Source: Streptomyces sp. SID8374 (GTDB lineage: Bacteria > Actinomycetota > Actinomycetes > Streptomycetales > Streptomycetaceae). Taken from it: 64,000 bases of DNA. A program made the position numbers and the translations under genes. Shown here one piece after another: positions 27,192-36,930 of the stretch (position 1 is the first letter of the stretch; the number at the start of each line of letters is the position of its first letter). Under the pieces are notes generated by a model. The model did not search any database. It was not told the origin of the DNA and saw only the letters and a list, made by a program, of their open reading frames with translations. The DNA lies in NCBI RefSeq assembly GCF_009865135.1, contig NZ_WWGH01000001.1, forward strand, positions 3,534,001-3,598,000, read 5' to 3'.

Positions 27192-28061
27192 TCAGCCGTG
27201 TTCCTGGCCGCCCCCGGTCGTCGCTTCCTGGGTGCCCCCGGTCTTCGCCGGGGTGGCCGTGGCGCCGAGGCCCTTGCCGTCCTTGGAGGTGACGGTGAGC
27301 GTGGAGCCCTTGATCGTGTACGTCGCCGGGCCGTCCAGGGCCGCGAGGACCGCGCGCTCCACCTTCATCTCGGCCTCCGGGCACATCTTCCGGGTACCGG
27401 CCGGCGGGCCGAAGGTGATCGCGGAGCCCTTGACCTCGGCCGTGCCGTGGAAGGAGTTGCAGCCGGAGTTGCCGTGCACGGTGCCGTCCTCGCCGAAGGT
27501 CAGGTGGGGCACCCGGTCCTCGGGGAGGTCGGCGGGCACGGAGGTCGCCGTCTCACCGCTGAGCAGGGTGTTCACCGCCCACCGGGTGCCCACCAGGTCG
27601 GCCGCCTTCTCCTCGCTGAGCGCGATGGTGTCGCCGCCCTCGGTGGTGAGGGTCAGCTTCTCGCCGGAGAGCTTCGCGGTGAGCTCGCCGTCCATCACCG
27701 CGAGGGCGGCCTTCTCGGCCTTCTCGATGTCCTCGTCGCACGCCATCTGCGTGGAGACGGCCTTGCCGAAGGTGATCCGGTCGCCCTCGACCCGGGCGTC
27801 CGCGCCGATGTGGTTGCACCCGAAGTCGGCCTTGGCCCGGCCCTTCGGGTCGATCTCCAGCCGGGAGCCCTCCGGGGCCTCGGTCTTCTTCCCGCCGACG
27901 GTCATGGAGTCGACGCTCCACGCCACCCCCGTGACGGGCACATCGCTCTGCACGGTGTCGCCGCCGTCGCCGCCGGAGCCGGAACCCGACTCCGTACCGC
28001 AGGCGGCGAGGGTGAGGAGGGCCAGGACGCTGACGCTGACTGCCATACGTTGTGTGTGCAT
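27192..28061 (-). CDS. Lipoprotein with two META (HslJ-like) domains
   Basis: 289 aa from ATG 28061; an ATG at 28046 is an alternative. Signal peptide with lipobox LTLAACG. Two tandem META domains, each with the family pattern: GVAWSVDSM..FGCNHIGA..MACDEDIEKAEKA and GTRWAVNTL..GNSGCNSFHG..KMCPEAEMKVERA, giving paired Cys (GCN..MAC and GCN..KMC). META/HslJ proteins are associated with envelope stress and drug resistance; the exact role is unknown. Confidence 0.88.
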   Translation of the reverse strand: MHTQRMAVSVSVLALLTLAACGTESGSGSGGDGGDTVQSDVPVTGVAWSVDSMTVGGKKTEAPEGSRLEIDPKGRAKADFGCNHIGADARVEGDRITFGKAVSTQMACDEDIEKAEKAALAVMDGELTAKLSGEKLTLTTEGGDTIALSEEKAADLVGTRWAVNTLLSGETATSVPADLPEDRVPHLTFGEDGTVHGNSGCNSFHGTAEVKGSAITFGPPAGTRKMCPEAEMKVERAVLAALDGPATYTIKGSTLTVTSKDGKGLGATATPAKTGGTQEATTGGGQEHG

Positions 28062-28111
28062 GGCGATGGGACGGGACGGGCCCCCGATCCGGTTCCGTCG
28101 CCGGGGGCGCG

Positions 28112-28915
28112 TCAGCCCATCAGGGGCAGCAGCTCCGCCAGATCGGCCCGCTCGCCACTGGCGCTTACCTCGGCGTTCTCCAAGGCCCGCGCCCATTCCG
28201 TACGTCCGGTGGCGAGGCGGAGCCAGGTCAGCGGAGCGGTCTCCACGACGTTGGGCGGGGTGCCCCGGGTGTGCTTGGGGCCGCCGATGCACTGCACCAC
28301 GGCGAACGGCGGGACGCGCACCTCCACCGAACCGCCGGGCGCCCGGTCCGCGAGGGTGTCCGCCAGCAGCCGGGTGCAGGCGGCCAGCGCCTGGCGGTCG
28401 TACGGGATCTCCAGGCCGAGCGCCTCGTTCAGGTCGTCCGTGTGGACGGTCAACTCGACGGTCCGGGTCACCAGGAAGTCGGCCAGCCGCATGGAGCCGA
28501 CCCGGGTGGGCAGCAGCCGCTCCCCCGTGCCGGAGGCCGGGACGTCCGCGAGGAAGCCCGCCTCCACCTCCTCGTACAGCGTGGCCAGGTCGGGGCGGCC
28601 GGTCGCCAGCTCCTCGACGTCCTCGGCGATCCGGGCGGCGTACGCGGCGGTGGCGGGCGGCCACTGAAGGAGCGTGAGCCCGGGCTTGGGCCCGGGCGGC
28701 TCCGGCAGGGCCAGGGACCGGCTCACGCTGCCGAGGACCATCGCCACATGGGCGGCCAGCTCGCGCACCGTCCAGTCGCCGAGCCGGGTCGGCCGGGCGA
28801 GCTGCTCGGGCGTCAACGTCACTACGGCGTCGCGGACATGGCCGAACTGGGCCAGGACCGCCGTCCGGGTCCTGAGGTGGTCGTAGGCGCGGGGGCGCTT
28901 CTTGGCCGGGGGCAT
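28112..28915 (-). CDS. DinB-fold, maleylpyruvate-isomerase-like protein
   Basis: 267 aa from ATG 28915; ATG 28948 would add 11 residues. An N-terminal DinB-like four-helix domain with the mycothiol-transferase pattern (TRLGDWTVRELAAHVA supplies one His; LVTRTVELTVHTDDLNEAL supplies another) and a C-terminal sterol-carrier-like domain. Family members are mycothiol-dependent isomerases or transferases; the substrate is unknown. It is the third gene behind the ArsR-type regulator and the M23 protein. Confidence 0.85.
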   Translation of the reverse strand: MPPAKKRPRAYDHLRTRTAVLAQFGHVRDAVVTLTPEQLARPTRLGDWTVRELAAHVAMVLGSVSRSLALPEPPGPKPGLTLLQWPPATAAYAARIAEDVEELATGRPDLATLYEEVEAGFLADVPASGTGERLLPTRVGSMRLADFLVTRTVELTVHTDDLNEALGLEIPYDRQALAACTRLLADTLADRAPGGSVEVRVPPFAVVQCIGGPKHTRGTPPNVVETAPLTWLRLATGRTEWARALENAEVSASGERADLAELLPLMG

Positions 28916-28925
28916 GGGGGCGAGA

Positions 28926-29816
28926 CTAACCGGCTCCACCGACATCGCCCGGCCGGACCTGCTCGGCCCGCTCCCCCACGGTGAACGTCTCGCCGCCTGC
29001 CGGGACTCCGACGCCCCGCCAGGTGAACGGAACGCCCCGGGCGTCATCGGGGTCCGGGCCGTCCATCAGGTGGAAGTGGAGGTGGGGTTCGGTGGTGTTG
29101 CCGGAGTTCCCGACGCGGGCGATCTCCTGCCCGGCCCGGACGGTGTCCCCGGCCTTCACCTGGAGCGAGCCGCGCCGGATGTGCGCGTAGGCCGCGTACG
29201 TACCGTCGCCGAGGTCCAGGATCACGTGGTTGCCGAGGACCCGGTGGACGCCCAGGACCGACCGCACGTTCCCCTCGATGAGCATCAGATAGGCGAGCGC
29301 GGGCAGCGAGTTGCGGCTCAGGTGGTCGCGCTGGCCGTCGCTCACCCGGACGACGGTGGCATCCGCCACGGCGAGCAGCGGGGCGCCGAAGGCCGGGAAG
29401 TCGCGGTTGCGGCGGACGACCGGCCAGAGCCACCGGAACGCGGGGCGGGCCTGGGCCTCACCGCCCTCGCCACCGCCCTCGTCCTCCCGCTCGGCCACGA
29501 TGTCGATCGCGTACGTCTGCCCGTAGATGTGCGTCCCGTGGCTCGGCACCTTGTCCGCCGGGCTGTTCAGGGCCGTCCAGCGGCCGCTCACCGGTGGGGC
29601 CACCTCGACCGGGCCGCGCGGCTCGCCCCGGGGTGCGGCGGCCCGGGCCTGGAGGGTCATCACGGCCGCCATGAGGACGAGGACGACCCCGGCGGGCAGC
29701 AGGGTGGTCGCCCACCCGGGTCCGGGCAGATCCGTGACGAACTCGCTGATCACCAGCGCGATCAGGACCAGCCAGGACAGCCGCAGGGCGGTCGCGAGGA
29801 CGGTGCGGACGGACAT
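28926..29816 (-). CDS. Membrane M23 peptidase-family protein
   Basis: 296 aa. Two N-terminal membrane helices (about 8-30 and 36-56), then an M23 domain with SHGTHIYGQTYAID (first zinc His and Asp) and TTEPHLHFHLMDGPD. Probable peptidoglycan endopeptidase or LytM regulator facing the wall. Tightly linked downstream of the ArsR-type regulator (36 bases) and 10 bases before the DinB-like gene. Confidence 0.9.
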   Translation of the reverse strand: MSVRTVLATALRLSWLVLIALVISEFVTDLPGPGWATTLLPAGVVLVLMAAVMTLQARAAAPRGEPRGPVEVAPPVSGRWTALNSPADKVPSHGTHIYGQTYAIDIVAEREDEGGGEGGEAQARPAFRWLWPVVRRNRDFPAFGAPLLAVADATVVRVSDGQRDHLSRNSLPALAYLMLIEGNVRSVLGVHRVLGNHVILDLGDGTYAAYAHIRRGSLQVKAGDTVRAGQEIARVGNSGNTTEPHLHFHLMDGPDPDDARGVPFTWRGVGVPAGGETFTVGERAEQVRPGDVGGAG

Positions 29817-29852
29817 GTCTCCCCTTGTTTGTCGCTGCTTTTCGCGTTGGTT

Positions 29853-30383
29853 CTAGGGCCGCGCCGCCGTCAGCACCACCAGCAGCGGCACCACCCGGGC
29901 GGCCGGCACCTCGTACCGGCCGCGGCCGGTCGTGTGCAGCCAGCCCGTGCCGGTCAGCTGGCGCAGGTGGTGGTAGATCTGGCCGGTGGTGCCGACCGCG
30001 TCGAGTGCGGCCAGTTCGGCGGCGGTACGGCGGCCGCCGAGGATCTCGCGGAGCAGGCGCAGCCGTACCGGGTGGCCGAGGGCGGCGAGCGAGTCCGCCG
30101 TGGCCGACGGGTCGTCACCGTCCTCGCCCGCCTCTTCGAGGAGAGCGCCGGTGAGGGCGCCGTACTGCCACTCGTAACTCTCGCCGGTGGGCAGCCGGAC
30201 CGCTCCGGTGAAGAGCACTCCCCCGTCGGCGGCTGTCTCCCCGACGTCGGCGAGCTGCTGTTTCAGCCCGTTCAGCGCCCAGAAGTCGCCGTCGCCCAGG
30301 CGGGGGGACTCGCGGTCCTGCCGCTCCAGCGCCGTGAGCCGCCGCTCCAGCTCGGCGACCCGCTGCTCCAGCTCCAGCTCCAT
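29853..30383 (-). CDS. ArsR-type winged-helix regulator
   Basis: 176 aa. N-terminal coiled coil (ELEQRVAELERRLTALERQD), a central region of about 60 residues (WALNGLKQQL..YEWQYGAL), then a C-terminal ArsR-like winged helix (LAALGHPVRLRLLREILGGR..TTGQIYHHLRQLTGTGWL). No metal-binding Cys, so probably not a metal sensor. The promoter overlaps a palindromic operator (30394-30409), consistent with autorepression; it heads an operon with the M23 and DinB-like genes. Confidence 0.87.
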   Translation of the reverse strand: MELELEQRVAELERRLTALERQDRESPRLGDGDFWALNGLKQQLADVGETAADGGVLFTGAVRLPTGESYEWQYGALTGALLEEAGEDGDDPSATADSLAALGHPVRLRLLREILGGRRTAAELAALDAVGTTGQIYHHLRQLTGTGWLHTTGRGRYEVPAARVVPLLVVLTAARP

Positions 30384-30393
30384 GACACCAACC

Positions 30394-30420
30394 TTACGTA
30401 ATTACGTAATTCTTGACAAC
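30394..30420 (-). promoter_or_regulatory. Promoter with embedded palindromic operator, probably leaderless
   Basis: On the minus strand: TTGTCA (-35), 17-base spacer, TAAGGT (-10), then the ATG only 7 bases further on, so the transcript should begin at or near the start codon. The spacer and -10 contain TTACGTAATTACGTAA, two abutting copies of the palindrome TTACGTAA, the likely ArsR-type binding site. Confidence 0.7.
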
Positions 30421-30436
30421 AGCTGTGGGGAAAGGC

Positions 30437-30473
30437 CGAAGCCCCCGCCCGGATGACCCGGTCGGGGGCTTCG
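30437..30473 (-). terminator. Hairpin after purL
   Basis: CGAAGCCCCCG/CGGGGGCTTCG arms with inner CCGG/CCGG pairing, about 25 bases past the purL stop. Confidence 0.8.
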
Positions 30474-30496
30474 GAAAACGCCGGTCGGCGCGCGGC

Positions 30497-32742
<2,246 letters not shown>

Positions 32743-32746
<4 letters not shown>

Positions 32747-33423
32747 GCGTTGACCAGCTTCTTGATGATCGAGGTGAAGAAACCGAGGCCGTCGGTGCGG
32801 CCGGTGCCGATGAGCGGCTCCACGGCGTGCTCCGGGTGCGGCATCAGGCCGACGATGTTGCCCGCCGCGTTGGTGATGCCCGCGATGTCACGGAGCGAGC
32901 CGTTGGGGTTGCCGTCCAGGTAGCGGAAGGCGACGCGGCCCTCGGCCTCCAGCTCGTCGAGGGTGTGCTCGTCGGCGGTGTACCGGCCGTCCATGTTCTT
33001 GAGCGGGACCTTGATCTCCTGGCCGGCGCTGTAGTCCGAGGTCCAGGCGGTCTCCGCGTTCTCCACCCGCAGGCTCTGGTCGCGGCAGATGAAGTGGAGG
33101 TGGTTGTTGCGCAGCATCGCGCCGGGCAGCAGGTGCGCCTCGGTCAGGATCTGGAAGCCGTTGCAGATGCCGAGGACCGGCATACCGGCCTTCGCCTGCT
33201 CGATGAGCGGCTCCATCACCGGCGAGAACCGCGAGATCGCGCCGGCCCGCAGGTAGTCCCCGTAGGAGAAACCGCCGGCCAGGACGACCGCGTCGACCTG
33301 GTGCAGGTCCTTGTCGCGGTGCCAGAGGGATACGGGCTCCGCGCCCGCGATCCGGACGGCCCGCAGAGCGTCCTGATCGTCGAGGGTGCCGGGAAAAGTG
33401 ACGACGCCGATACGGGTGGTCAC
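32743..33423 (-). CDS. purQ: FGAM synthase, glutaminase subunit PurQ
   Basis: 226 aa class I glutamine amidotransferase. Nucleophile Cys in [12 protein letters not shown], His/Glu of the triad in [11 protein letters not shown], and [13 protein letters not shown]. Supplies ammonia to PurL. Its GTG start overlaps the purS stop and its stop overlaps the purL start. Confidence 0.98.
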
Positions 33424-33671
33424 TTCTCCTCCTCCACCTTCACGGTGAAGTCCTCGATGACGGTGTTGGCGAGGAAGGTCTCGGCCATCTCGTTAATACG
33501 GGCGAGGGCGGCGTCGTCCACCGGCCCCTCGACCTCCAGCTCGAAACGCTTTCCCTGACGAACGTCCGCGATTCCCTCAAAGCCGAGACGGGGCAGCGCA
33601 CGCTGCACCGCCTGTCCCTGCGGGTCGAGGATCTCCGGCTTGAGCATGACGTCGACTACGACGCGTGCCAC
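33420..33671 (-). CDS. purS: FGAM synthase subunit PurS
   Basis: 83 aa from GTG 33671. Small dimeric protein bridging PurL and PurQ ([25 protein letters not shown] and [13 protein letters not shown] are typical). First gene of the operon. Confidence 0.96.
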   Translation of the reverse strand: MARVVVDVMLKPEILDPQGQAVQRALPRLGFEGIADVRQGKRFELEVEGPVDDAALARINEMAETFLANTVIEDFTVKVEEEK

Positions 33672-34093
33672 TGGCACTCCCGGTGTGGTGGTGTGGTGCG
33701 GCTGTCTCTCCGGGGGGTTCCCCAGACCCCCGCGGGTCCACTCAGCGTACCTGGCCGAAAATTCTACGCGGGTAGATATGGGACGGAACGGACGAGGCGG
33801 GGAGAGGGTGGGGGTTCCGCGCAGATCACGCCGGGATATCGGCCGCGACAACATGCGGGAAAAGTCCTGGGAAAAAAATCATGCGCCGGATTGCGCACGG
33901 ACACGCGGATGTAATTGGCTGGGCTTCACAATGCGGTGTCCACCGCTGTACAAATGATTACCGGGGAAAGCAGCATTGCCCCGGGAACACCGGAACACTC
34001 GACATCAGTCGATCCGTATCCGCCTAACAGCCGGAAGGCCGGCCCACCGGCGCACGCACGACGCGCCGACGCCGTAGGAAAGGACCGATATCC
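33672..34093. other. Divergent promoter region between purS and lsr2
   Basis: 422 bases with no gene. GCGTAGAATTTTC on the minus strand near 33764-33774 could hold the purS -10 (TAGAAT). The lsr2-proximal part (33850-34060) is AT-richer than its surroundings. Confidence 0.4.
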
Positions 34094-34429
34094 GTGGCCC
34101 AGCGCGTAGTGGTTACGCTCTCCGACGACATCGACGGGGGAACAGCGGCGGAAACGGTCACCTTCGCCCTGGACGGGAAGACGTACGAGATCGACCTCAA
34201 TCCCGCCAACGCGAAGAAACTGCGGAAGGCCCTGGCCCCTTACGTGGCGGCCGGCCGAAAGCAGACAAATGCCAGTAAGCACGGCAGGACCCCCGCGACG
34301 TACCACCACACCTCCCTCGCCCCGGACCCCGCGGCCGTCCGCGCCTGGGCCCGCTCGCACCGGATGGAGGTGCCGGCCCGCGGCCGGATCCCGAAGAAGG
34401 TGTACGAGGCGTTCAACGCCGCCGACTGA
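34094..34429 (+). CDS. lsr2: Lsr2 nucleoid-associated protein
   Basis: 111 aa from GTG 34094, GAAAGGA upstream. N-terminal dimerisation domain (QRVVVTLSDDIDGG, then VTFALDGKTYEIDL), a basic linker, and the C-terminal DNA-binding domain, where VRAWARSHRMEVPARGRIPK contains the variant AT-hook PARGR that inserts into the minor groove. Lsr2 silences AT-rich, often horizontally acquired, DNA in actinobacteria. Confidence 0.96.
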   Translation: MAQRVVVTLSDDIDGGTAAETVTFALDGKTYEIDLNPANAKKLRKALAPYVAAGRKQTNASKHGRTPATYHHTSLAPDPAAVRAWARSHRMEVPARGRIPKKVYEAFNAAD

Positions 34430-34596
34430 GGAGCGGGCCCCCGGGGCTCCGGCCCCGTCGGCGGACGCTCCGGAAGGCGGATGCTCCCGGCGGCGGACGC
34501 TCCGTCAGGCGGGTTGCGGGCGGGGGGCGCAGGGGCGGGGCCGGGGTCCGGGGAGCCGGTCGGCACCCCGCTCCGGGGGACCCGCCGGGAGCCGAC

Positions 34597-34627
34597 TTGC
34601 GCGACACCCCCGCAGGTCGGCTAGAGT
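34597..34627 (+). promoter_or_regulatory. Probable promoter of tRNA-Gly(TCC)
   Basis: TTGCGC, a 19-base spacer and TAGAGT, 49 bases before the tRNA. Confidence 0.4.
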
Positions 34628-34676
34628 CTGGAGCACGCCGAGGGGCGAGGCCGAAAGGCCGGATCCCGAGCCGCGT

Positions 34677-34748
34677 GCGGGTGTAGTTCAGTAGTAGAAC
34701 ATCCCCCTTCCAGGGGGAAGGCGCAGTGTGCAATTCCTGTCACCCGCT
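34677..34748 (+). tRNA. Aberrant tRNA-Gly (TCC)
   Basis: 72 nt. The acceptor GCGGGTG pairs perfectly with CACCCGC, and the anticodon stem is TCCCC/GGGGA around CTTCCAG. Two regions depart from normal: the D-loop AGTAGTA lacks the usual G18-G19 pair, and the T-arm reads CAGTG-TGCAATT-CCTGT, with T54-G55-C56 in place of T-T-C and an almost unpaired T-stem in the standard register. It is either a decayed gene or a specialised Gly carrier (see findings). Confidence 0.75.
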
Positions 34749-34759
34749 CTGCACAACTC

Positions 34760-34789
34760 TTCGGACCACTCCGTTGGATCAGGTAGAGT
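34760..34789 (+). promoter_or_regulatory. Probable promoter of tRNA-Gly(GCC) copy 1
   Basis: TTCGGA, an 18-base spacer and TAGAGT, 38 bases before the tRNA, implying transcription independent of the upstream tRNA-Gly(TCC). Confidence 0.45.
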
Positions 34790-34827
34790 AGTGCTCGCTC
34801 CACCGGTGAAAGCCGAGTGGCTGCACT

Positions 34828-34900
34828 GCGGACGTAGCTCAGTTGGTAGAGCGCAACCTTGCCAAGGTTGAGGTCGCCAGTTCGAACCTGGTCGTCCGCT
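34828..34900 (+). tRNA. tRNA-Gly (GCC), copy 1
   Basis: 73 nt. Anticodon stem CAACC/GGTTG around TTGCCAA. The acceptor GCGGACG pairs with CGTCCGC. Identical to the copy at 38923. Confidence 0.95.
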
Positions 34901-34907
34901 CCACAGA

Positions 34908-34945
34908 GACAGAGGCCCTGACCGATTCCGGTCAGGGCCTCTGTC
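34908..34945 (+). terminator. Hairpin after tRNA-Gly(GCC) copy 1
   Basis: GACAGAGGCCCTGACC and GGTCAGGGCCTCTGTC arms, 16 bp and perfect. Confidence 0.85.
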
Positions 34946-35033
34946 GTTCCCGCACCCTCCCCATGACGTTTGTCATGAGCAGTGATGACAGCGCGCACTG
35001 CTCGCGGGCCCGCTGCGGCGGAAACCTTGAAGC

Positions 35034-36056
35034 ATGACCAGCGACGACTTTCTCAGCGACCGAACGACCGGTGGCACGGCAGACGCGGAGACGGTGATCG
35101 CGGCGGACGGGGTCCGCCGCAGCTACAAGGACGGCTTCGAGGCCGTTTCCGGGGTCTCCTTCTCCGTGGCCCGCGGTGAGCTGTTCGCCCTGCTCGGGAC
35201 GAACGGTGCGGGCAAGACCTCCACCGTGGAGCTCCTCGAAGGGCTGGCGCTCCCGACCTCCGGGACCATCAAGGTCCTCGGCCACGACCCGTACCGCGAA
35301 CGCGCCGCCGTCCGGCCCCGGACCGGGGTGATGCTCCAGGAGGGCGGCTTCCCCTCCGACCTCACCGTGCTGGAGACCGCGCGGATGTGGTCGGCGTGCA
35401 CCACCGGCGCCCGGCCCGCCGCCGAGGCCCTGGAGATGGTGGGCCTCACCAGCCGGACCGGGGTGCGGGTCAAGCAGCTCTCCGGCGGGGAGAAGCGGCG
35501 CCTGGACCTGGCGCTGGCCCTGACCTCGCGGCCCGAGGTGCTCTTCCTGGACGAGCCGACGACGGGGCTGGACGCGGAGGGGCGGCGGGACACCTGGGAG
35601 CTGATCCGGGCGCTCCGGGACGGCGGCACGACCGTACTGCTGACCACGCACTACCTGGAGGAGGCCGAGGCGCTCGCGGACCGGCTGGCGATCATGCACC
35701 AGGGGCAGATCGTGACGGCCGGGACGACCGCCGAGGTCACCGCGTCGCAGCCCGCCAGGATCCGGTTCACGCTGCCCGACGGCGTACCGGCGGGGCATCT
35801 TCCGCTCTCGCTGCGGGCGGCGGCGGAGGGGCAGCGGGTGGAGATCCGCACCGCCGAACTCCAGGAGTCGCTGCACGAACTGCTGGGCTGGGCCCGGGAG
35901 TCGGGCGTGCGGCTGCTCGGGCTGGACGCCCGTTCCGCCTCCCTGGAGGAGGCGTTCCTCCAGATCGCGAACACCCAGCTGCGCTCCCGGGCGGAGGACC
36001 CGCGCCGGGCGGGGAGCAAGCCCATGGACGCTGCGAAGAAGAAGGTGACGGCATGA
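35034..36056 (+). CDS. ABC transporter ATP-binding protein
   Basis: 340 aa, DrrA-type single ATPase. Walker A GTNGAGKTS, Q-loop MLQEGG, signature LSGGEKRRLDLAL, Walker B VLFLDEPTTGLD, switch His in LTTHYLEE. The C-terminal extension of about 100 residues is typical of drug or lipid exporters. Coupled to the permease by an ATGA overlap. Confidence 0.95.
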   Translation: MTSDDFLSDRTTGGTADAETVIAADGVRRSYKDGFEAVSGVSFSVARGELFALLGTNGAGKTSTVELLEGLALPTSGTIKVLGHDPYRERAAVRPRTGVMLQEGGFPSDLTVLETARMWSACTTGARPAAEALEMVGLTSRTGVRVKQLSGGEKRRLDLALALTSRPEVLFLDEPTTGLDAEGRRDTWELIRALRDGGTTVLLTTHYLEEAEALADRLAIMHQGQIVTAGTTAEVTASQPARIRFTLPDGVPAGHLPLSLRAAAEGQRVEIRTAELQESLHELLGWARESGVRLLGLDARSASLEEAFLQIANTQLRSRAEDPRRAGSKPMDAAKKKVTA

Positions 36057-36865
36057 CGACCACGACCGTCCTCACGGACCCCCGCCCATCCCCCTCGAAG
36101 GCCACCGCCTCCGCGCGGCGGCTCACCGCCCTCGCCCGCGCCGAGCTGATCCTGCTGCTCCGCAACCGGTCCGCGATCTTCGTGGCCCTGGTGCTGCCGG
36201 TCGTGATGATCTTCTCGATCCGGGCTTCGCTCCAGCAGATCGACCTGGCCGGCACCGGCCTCTCCATCGCGGGCGCCGCCCTCACCGGCGGCATCGGCAT
36301 CGTGCTGGTCCAGGTCGTCTACATGACCCTCGTCACCGGGTACGTCACCCGGCGCGAGGAGCTCGTCCTCAAGCGGCTGCGCACCGGCGAGGTCACCGAC
36401 CGCGAGATCCTGGCCGCCAACGCGCTGCCCGCCGTCGCGCTGGCGCTCCTCCAGGTCGTCCTGCTGGTCGCGGCCGGCGCGGTCGCCTTCGATCTGAGCG
36501 CGCCGAAGCGGCCCGAGATCTTCCTGGCGGGGCTGCTGGTGGGTCTCGTGATGATGTCCGGCCTGGCGGCCGCGACCTCCGCGGTGACCCGGACGGTCCA
36601 GACCTCGCAGCTCACCACGTTGCCGCTGTTCTTCGTCTCGCTCTTCGCCTCCGGGATCTTCGTCCCGCTGGAGGTCTTCCCGGACGGCCTGGCCTCGGTC
36701 TTCGAACTGCTGCCGCTGACCGGCGTGATGACCCTCGTCCGGCACGGCTGGCTCGGCGGTGTGGAGGGCGGCGACCTGCTCACGGCCGCCGTGGCGGCGC
36801 TGGCCTGGACCGCGTTCGCGGTGTTTGCTGTGCAGCGGTGGTTCCGCTGGGACCCGCGGGGCTGA
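36053..36865 (+). CDS. ABC-2 type membrane permease
   Basis: 270 aa with six predicted membrane helices and the ABC-2 stretches LLLRNRSAIFVALVLPVVM and YVTRREELVLKRLRTGEV. Pairs with the preceding ATPase. Followed directly by a two-component system, an arrangement seen in drug-inducible exporters. Substrate unknown. Confidence 0.92.
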   Translation: MTTTTVLTDPRPSPSKATASARRLTALARAELILLLRNRSAIFVALVLPVVMIFSIRASLQQIDLAGTGLSIAGAALTGGIGIVLVQVVYMTLVTGYVTRREELVLKRLRTGEVTDREILAANALPAVALALLQVVLLVAAGAVAFDLSAPKRPEIFLAGLLVGLVMMSGLAAATSAVTRTVQTSQLTTLPLFFVSLFASGIFVPLEVFPDGLASVFELLPLTGVMTLVRHGWLGGVEGGDLLTAAVAALAWTAFAVFAVQRWFRWDPRG

Positions 36866-36870
36866 CGACG

Positions 36871-36923
36871 GCCCGGCGGTCAGGGCCACGGGACGACGTG
36901 GGCCCGGCGGTCAGGGCCACGGG
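36871..36923. repeat. 22-base direct repeat before the kinase gene
   Basis: GCCCGGCGGTCAGGGCCACGG occurs at 36871 and again at 36902, 31 bases apart, between the permease stop and the kinase start. Confidence 0.8.
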
Positions 36924-36930
36924 GGACGGC

